DNA from: Candidatus Anoxychlamydiales bacterium
GTDB taxonomy: Bacteria; Chlamydiota; Chlamydiia; Chlamydiales; SM23-39
Length of the DNA: 8,857 bases
Assembly: GCA_011064865.1 (NCBI GenBank)
Contig: JAAKFX010000065.1
Span: 1-8,857 of the forward strand
Direction: 5' to 3'
Positions within the stretch are counted from its first letter, which is position 1. Each line of letters opens with the position of its first letter. The position numbers and the translations under genes are program-made. The notes beneath the pieces are model-generated. The model was not told the origin of the DNA. It searched no databases and worked only from the letters and a program-made list of their open reading frames with translations. Positions 5,760-8,857 of this stretch are shown here, in pieces.

Positions 5760-6791
5760 TCACTCAAAACTGATCAAAGCCCTGGTAGCTTTGCCCATTT
5801 CAACATCTTTTATAGCTTGATTTATGTCATCTAAATGATATTTATCATTAGTCAAAAATGTTAAATCTAATTTTTTTTCTTCTATTAGTTTTTCAAAGAA
5901 AGGATAATCTTGATCTGGCATACACTCTCCTCCCCAAGAACCTAAAATTCTTTTACCTAAATTAAAATGTTTGGGATTAATTTTAATTACATCTTCATGA
6001 TGCGTATTGCCTAGAATTACAGCAGTTCCACCTCTAGGTCTGATAGACTCTAAAGAATGAAGCATAGCTTTTGGACTGCCAGATGATTCTATCGCAAAAT
6101 CTAACTCTGTTTTAATTAGTTCTGTTAAATGCTCTTTTGAATATTTTGAAGCGTTAATAGTATGAGTGGCTCCCATTTTTTTAGCTATTTGAAGTTTATT
6201 ATCAAAAAGGTCTATCGCAACTATTGAAGAGCAGCCTGAAATTTTAGCTCCTTGAATAGCTAAAAGACCAATTCCACCACATCCGAATACTGCAATGCTT
6301 TGATTTTTTTTAGGTTTTGCAATATTTAAAACAGAACCAAGTCCTGTTGGTATGGCGCAGCCAAGCAATGCAATCTCTTCCATAGATATATCTGATTTAA
6401 CTTTGTATAGTCTATTTTCACTTATGATTGAGTATTCAGAAAAAGTTGAGATTGGACCTGCATTGATTTTTTTGCCACTGCACTCACATACACATCCAAA
6501 GCCATCAAGACCGACCCCTTTTATCCAAGTTAGAGCTACTTTGTCATTAGCCTTAACTTTTGTGACACCTTTGCCTATTTCAACAACTACTCCACTAGCT
6601 TCATGACCTAGGCAATGTGGAAGATATTTATCTTCTCCTTTAAATCCTTTTATCTCTAAAAGCTGACCTTGACATATGCCACTATAAGCTATTTTTACTA
6701 ATACTTGAGAATCTTTTAAAGGAGGTAGTTTAATTGTATCAATAACTAGAGGTTTGTTAATTTCATATAATATGGCAGCTTTAGTTAACAT
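5760..6791 (-). CDS. Zinc-type medium-chain alcohol dehydrogenase, last gene of the right-hand operon
   Basis: The 343-residue product is a full-length MDR family dehydrogenase. The N-terminal GroES-like domain carries the probable catalytic zinc ligands Cys40 (SGICQGQ), His63-Glu64 (GHEASG) and Cys145 (LLGCAIPTG). The Rossmann domain has FGCGGIG at 169-175, and Asp194 at the end of the second strand suggests NAD rather than NADP. Two points are unusual. The common CHxD after the first zinc ligand is CQGQ, and the structural-zinc lobe is reduced to Cys100, 102 and 104 without a fourth cysteine, so structural zinc is probably absent. Similar proteins, as I recall, occur in polysaccharide clusters with KTINAGP-type loops like KKINAGP here. 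ATG 6791 has an AGGAT ribosome site. The likely role is oxidation or reduction of a sugar hydroxyl or side-chain carbonyl made by the upstream enzymes; the substrate is unknown. Confidence 0.88.
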   Translation of the reverse strand: MLTKAAILYEINKPLVIDTIKLPPLKDSQVLVKIAYSGICQGQLLEIKGFKGEDKYLPHCLGHEASGVVVEIGKGVTKVKANDKVALTWIKGVGLDGFGCVCECSGKKINAGPISTFSEYSIISENRLYKVKSDISMEEIALLGCAIPTGLGSVLNIAKPKKNQSIAVFGCGGIGLLAIQGAKISGCSSIVAIDLFDNKLQIAKKMGATHTINASKYSKEHLTELIKTELDFAIESSGSPKAMLHSLESIRPRGGTAVILGNTHHEDVIKINPKHFNLGKRILGSWGGECMPDQDYPFFEKLIEEKKLDLTFLTNDKYHLDDINQAIKDVEMGKATRALISFE

Positions 6792-6828
6792 AATTTAATC
6801 CTATTGAATTATTTTGATTTTTTATTTT

Positions 6829-7488
6829 TTAAGGCATGAACCAATAGTAATCGCCTGTGTAGCCTATATCACCAAAAAACTTTTTCCATTCATCAACATG
6901 CATGACAGTTTTAGCAGTTAAATTCCAGGCATACATAAGCTCTTTTTCTTCTTCATTTCTATAAGCATCAACAGTTATAAAACTATTTTTTTTAGAGACT
7001 CTTTGAATTTCTAAAAGAGATTTGGCTAAATCTTCTTTTTCCAAGTTATGAACTGTGTTAATTGAGATGACTAGATCAAAAGAGTTATCTTCATATGGTA
7101 AATCTATAGCATTACCAACTTTGAGATGAGGTTTTATAGATTCAATAGAATTTTCAACAGCATACGACGAAATATCTATACCTGAAACTTTGATACCAGG
7201 AATACTTTGGGTGAAATCATATAACATAAAGCCTTTAGCAGCTCCAACATCTAATACTTTAGAATCTTTAGTTAAATCATACTGCTTTTGAAAAGTCGGT
7301 ACTACAGGCTGCCAAAATCTTGGAAAATATGAAAATCCACCATAGCCGTGTTTTCTATCACCATCGAAAAAATCTTTTCCAAATTCTCTTGCTATTTTTC
7401 GATCTTCTTCCGACTTTAAATTTTTTCTAGCATTGATATCTCTTTTTGCTTTTGGATAATTTTCTAATAAATCAATTTCTTGTCCCAT
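6829..7488 (-). CDS. Class I SAM-dependent methyltransferase of a polysaccharide-cluster family
   Basis: The 219-residue product has motif I VLDVGAAKG at 78-86, the acidic post-motif GIDIS at 103-107 (Asp105), and a PYEDNSFDLVISINTVHN segment at 131-148 corresponding to motifs II and III. The N-terminal stretch (EIDLLENYPKAKRDINAR, then FFDGDRKHGYGGFSYFPRFW) and the ending GYTGDYYWFMP are characteristic of a small conserved family of methyltransferases in sugar-biosynthesis loci. I recognise the pattern but know no tested substrate. ATG 7488 follows a strong ribosome site (AAAGGA). It starts 13 bp after the dehydratase gene and is followed after 37 bp by the alcohol dehydrogenase gene, which makes co-transcription very likely. 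It has no signal peptide, so it acts in the cytoplasm. The likely role is methylation of a sugar nucleotide intermediate. Confidence 0.85.
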   Translation of the reverse strand: MGQEIDLLENYPKAKRDINARKNLKSEEDRKIAREFGKDFFDGDRKHGYGGFSYFPRFWQPVVPTFQKQYDLTKDSKVLDVGAAKGFMLYDFTQSIPGIKVSGIDISSYAVENSIESIKPHLKVGNAIDLPYEDNSFDLVISINTVHNLEKEDLAKSLLEIQRVSKKNSFITVDAYRNEEEKELMYAWNLTAKTVMHVDEWKKFFGDIGYTGDYYWFMP

Positions 7489-7501
7489 AAATTGTTCCTT
7501 T

Positions 7502-8491
7502 TTATTTTTTATGCAAATATTCTAAAGGGTGAGTTTTTATAATTGAATAAAATTCTTCGACCCAATCAATAGTCTGTTTTAGTCCTTTGTCAAAATCAAT
7601 ATTGACCTTCCAATTGAATTCTTTTTTTGCCTTTGAAGAATCTATTGTATAAGCATTATCTTGCCCTAATCTTTCTTCTACAATTTCGACAAAATCTTCA
7701 TATTTCACATCCATTAATTCACAGATTTTTTTTACAACATCTTTGACAGCAATGCCTTGATCTGGAGATAAATGATAAATATTGCCAATATTTCCTTTTT
7801 CCATAATTGATAGCTCACCTTGAGAGACATCTCTTATATGGATATAAGATTTTACAGCTTTGCCACCACCGTGAAGCTGAATTTTTTTTCCTTGTTTTAT
7901 ATAAATTATCGTTCTTGGAATGATTTTAAATAGTTGTTGATAAGCGCCATAAACATTGGTAGCTCTTACCATAACGAGAGGAAAATTAAAGTTTTTATAA
8001 AAAGTAAACAAAGACAGATCTCCAGCAGCTTTAGATGCAGCATATGGAGTTGATGGATTTATTGGATGATCTTCTTTAATAAAACCCTCGCATGATCCAT
8101 AAACTTCAGGAGATGATATATGTACATATTTTTTTAAATATTTTTTATCTTTTAATGTATTTGCAAGATTTGTGATAGATACTGCATTTGTTTGAAACCA
8201 ATGGTGTGGATTTGCCCAACTAGGCGCAACTTCGCTTTGAGCTGCAAAATTAATGATATATTCAGGTTCAAATTCATCTAAAATCTTTTCTAGTTTTTCG
8301 ATATCTTGATTTAGATCTATTTGATAAAACTTAAAATTTTCTAGATTTTTTTTCTTATATGGCAAAAATTCATTTGATTTTTCTGAAGATCTACTAATTC
8401 CTATAATTTTATAATTTTGTTTGTCCAATAATAGATCAATAAAATCGCTTCCTGAAAAGGAATTACTTCCTATTACAACAACTTTTTTCAT
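7502..8491 (-). CDS. NAD-dependent sugar-nucleotide 4,6-dehydratase/epimerase (extended SDR)
   Basis: The 329-residue product has the NAD-binding motif GSNSFSG at 8-14, NFAAQSEV at 81-88, SSPEVYG at 126-132, and the catalytic Tyr150/Lys154 in YAASK. VMVRATNVYG and the late segment RLGQDNAYTIDSSKAKKEF match the nucleotide-sugar binding part of RmlB and GDP-mannose dehydratase-type enzymes. In RmlB the residues before VYG are Asp-Glu; here they are Pro-Glu, so Glu129 is kept and the acid is lost. That makes either a variant 4,6-dehydratase or an epimerase possible. It probably produces a 4-keto-6-deoxy sugar nucleotide for the other enzymes of the operon. ATG 8491 follows AAGAG in a 15-bp spacer after the E1-beta-like gene. 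The family is secure; the exact reaction and the nucleotide (dTDP, GDP or CDP) are not. Confidence 0.87.
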   Translation of the reverse strand: MKKVVVIGSNSFSGSDFIDLLLDKQNYKIIGISRSSEKSNEFLPYKKKNLENFKFYQIDLNQDIEKLEKILDEFEPEYIINFAAQSEVAPSWANPHHWFQTNAVSITNLANTLKDKKYLKKYVHISSPEVYGSCEGFIKEDHPINPSTPYAASKAAGDLSLFTFYKNFNFPLVMVRATNVYGAYQQLFKIIPRTIIYIKQGKKIQLHGGGKAVKSYIHIRDVSQGELSIMEKGNIGNIYHLSPDQGIAVKDVVKKICELMDVKYEDFVEIVEERLGQDNAYTIDSSKAKKEFNWKVNIDFDKGLKQTIDWVEEFYSIIKTHPLEYLHKK

Positions 8492-8506
8492 ATTTTTTTT
8501 CTCTTG

Positions 8507-8857
8507 TTAAAAAGGTCCTGTGAAATTTTTATCTGGAACATCTAAAGGTTGAGAGCTTTTTATTTTTTCTAGCTCTTTTGAAAGCTGAGACGCAAAAGTA
8601 TTTTTATCCATAAGCTTTAATGCATTTATAGCTATTTCTTTATTCGTAGGATAATAATAATTAGATAAAGTCCAGCTAGTTGGAACAAATCTATCTGGAT
8701 ATGTAATTCGAATGGGTGGTTTTTTCAAATACGAAAAAGCCTCTTCACAAATTATAGCCATTATCTCTGAGCTAAAACTCAATGTTTTCCAATCAGGATC
8801 AACAATAATTACTCTACCTGTTTTTTTAACAGATGTTAAAATTGCATCCTTGTCTAT
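8507..8857 (-). CDS. Alpha-ketoacid dehydrogenase E1-beta-like (transketolase C-terminal domain) subunit, C-terminal part
   Basis: The frame is open from the right edge (base 8857) to TAA 8509-8507, giving 116 residues of a longer gene. A TTG at 8782 is in frame but is not a plausible start, because the 25 codons before it (IDKDAILTSVKKTGRVIIVD, then PDWKT) are typical family sequence. Features are TSVKKTGRVIIVD, SSEIMAIICEEAFSYL, PPIRITYPDRFVPTS and YYYPTNKEIAINALKLM. These match the C-terminal domain of E1-beta subunits of pyruvate, acetoin and branched-chain ketoacid dehydrogenases, which pair with an alpha subunit that binds thiamine diphosphate. The ending DVPDKNFTGPF differs from housekeeping E1-beta and, as I recall, occurs in versions within polysaccharide clusters. 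An alpha subunit is expected further right. As first visible gene of the operon it may supply an acyl or hydroxyacyl unit to a sugar; this role is inferred. Confidence 0.83.
   Translation of the reverse strand: MDKDAILTSVKKTGRVIIVDPDWKTLSFSSEIMAIICEEAFSYLKKPPIRITYPDRFVPTSWTLSNYYYPTNKEIAINALKLMDKNTFASQLSKELEKIKSSQPLDVPDKNFTGPF

Noticed and set aside
6352..6606. Plus-strand open frame of 84 codons
   Set aside because: It is antisense to the zinc-binding domain of the alcohol dehydrogenase and has a biased shadow composition (Pro, Thr, Ser).
1..8857. CRISPR array, tRNA or rRNA genes
   Set aside because: No regularly spaced repeats and no tRNA-like cloverleaf or rRNA segments were seen on either strand. 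The IscB-like tail is CRISPR-related only by ancestry.

Overview
The window is very AT-rich, with long A and T homopolymers. It reads as a piece of a bacterial surface-glycan (LPS, O-antigen or capsule type) locus from a low-GC, probably Gram-negative organism. Sec-type signal peptides, family 90 (CAP10/LpsA-like) glycosyltransferases and nucleotide-sugar enzymes support this. Low-GC host-associated lineages such as Dependentiae or Chlamydiae would fit the left half, and the right half also resembles the polysaccharide islands of small-genome marine Alphaproteobacteria. I cannot fix the taxon from sequence alone.

Left edge (2-319): the 3' end of an IscB-like (RRXRR/HNH) RNA-guided nuclease gene. 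It ends in a strong GC-rich hairpin of the kind found at IS200/IS605-type right ends. Its stop codon overlaps the ATG that was probably the original start of the next gene, so an IS end seems to lie directly against a glycosyltransferase gene and to have removed its promoter. Positions 338-2720 hold two tandem, closely similar GT90 genes. The second has a signal peptide; the first has lost the same region through a small deletion in a T-run.

Middle (2783-4595, minus strand): a gene for a putative sugar O-methyltransferase with a signal peptide. It is followed on the same strand by a short decayed gene, probably the N-terminal part of a polysaccharide-locus protein that starts with a VVWG motif, broken at a G-tract and by an in-frame TAA. 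A divergent RmlD-like reductase gene (4724-5746, plus) follows, whose 5' end also looks damaged or hard to place.

Right (5760-8857, minus strand): a compact, intact operon transcribed right to left. It encodes an alpha-ketoacid dehydrogenase E1-beta-like (thiamine-diphosphate) subunit that runs off the window, a sugar-nucleotide 4,6-dehydratase/epimerase, a class I SAM methyltransferase and a zinc-type alcohol dehydrogenase. With spacers of 13-37 bp, these probably act together to make an unusual, possibly branched-chain or methylated, sugar or side group. The left-hand enzymes (GT90, sugar O-methyltransferase) would attach or decorate sugars.

The most notable pattern is that several glycan genes have homopolymer tracts at their 5' ends (T5, T8, T10, G6, T4). 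Three of these coincide with an apparent frame break that a one-base change would repair. This suggests phase-variable expression, ongoing decay, or homopolymer sequencing errors.
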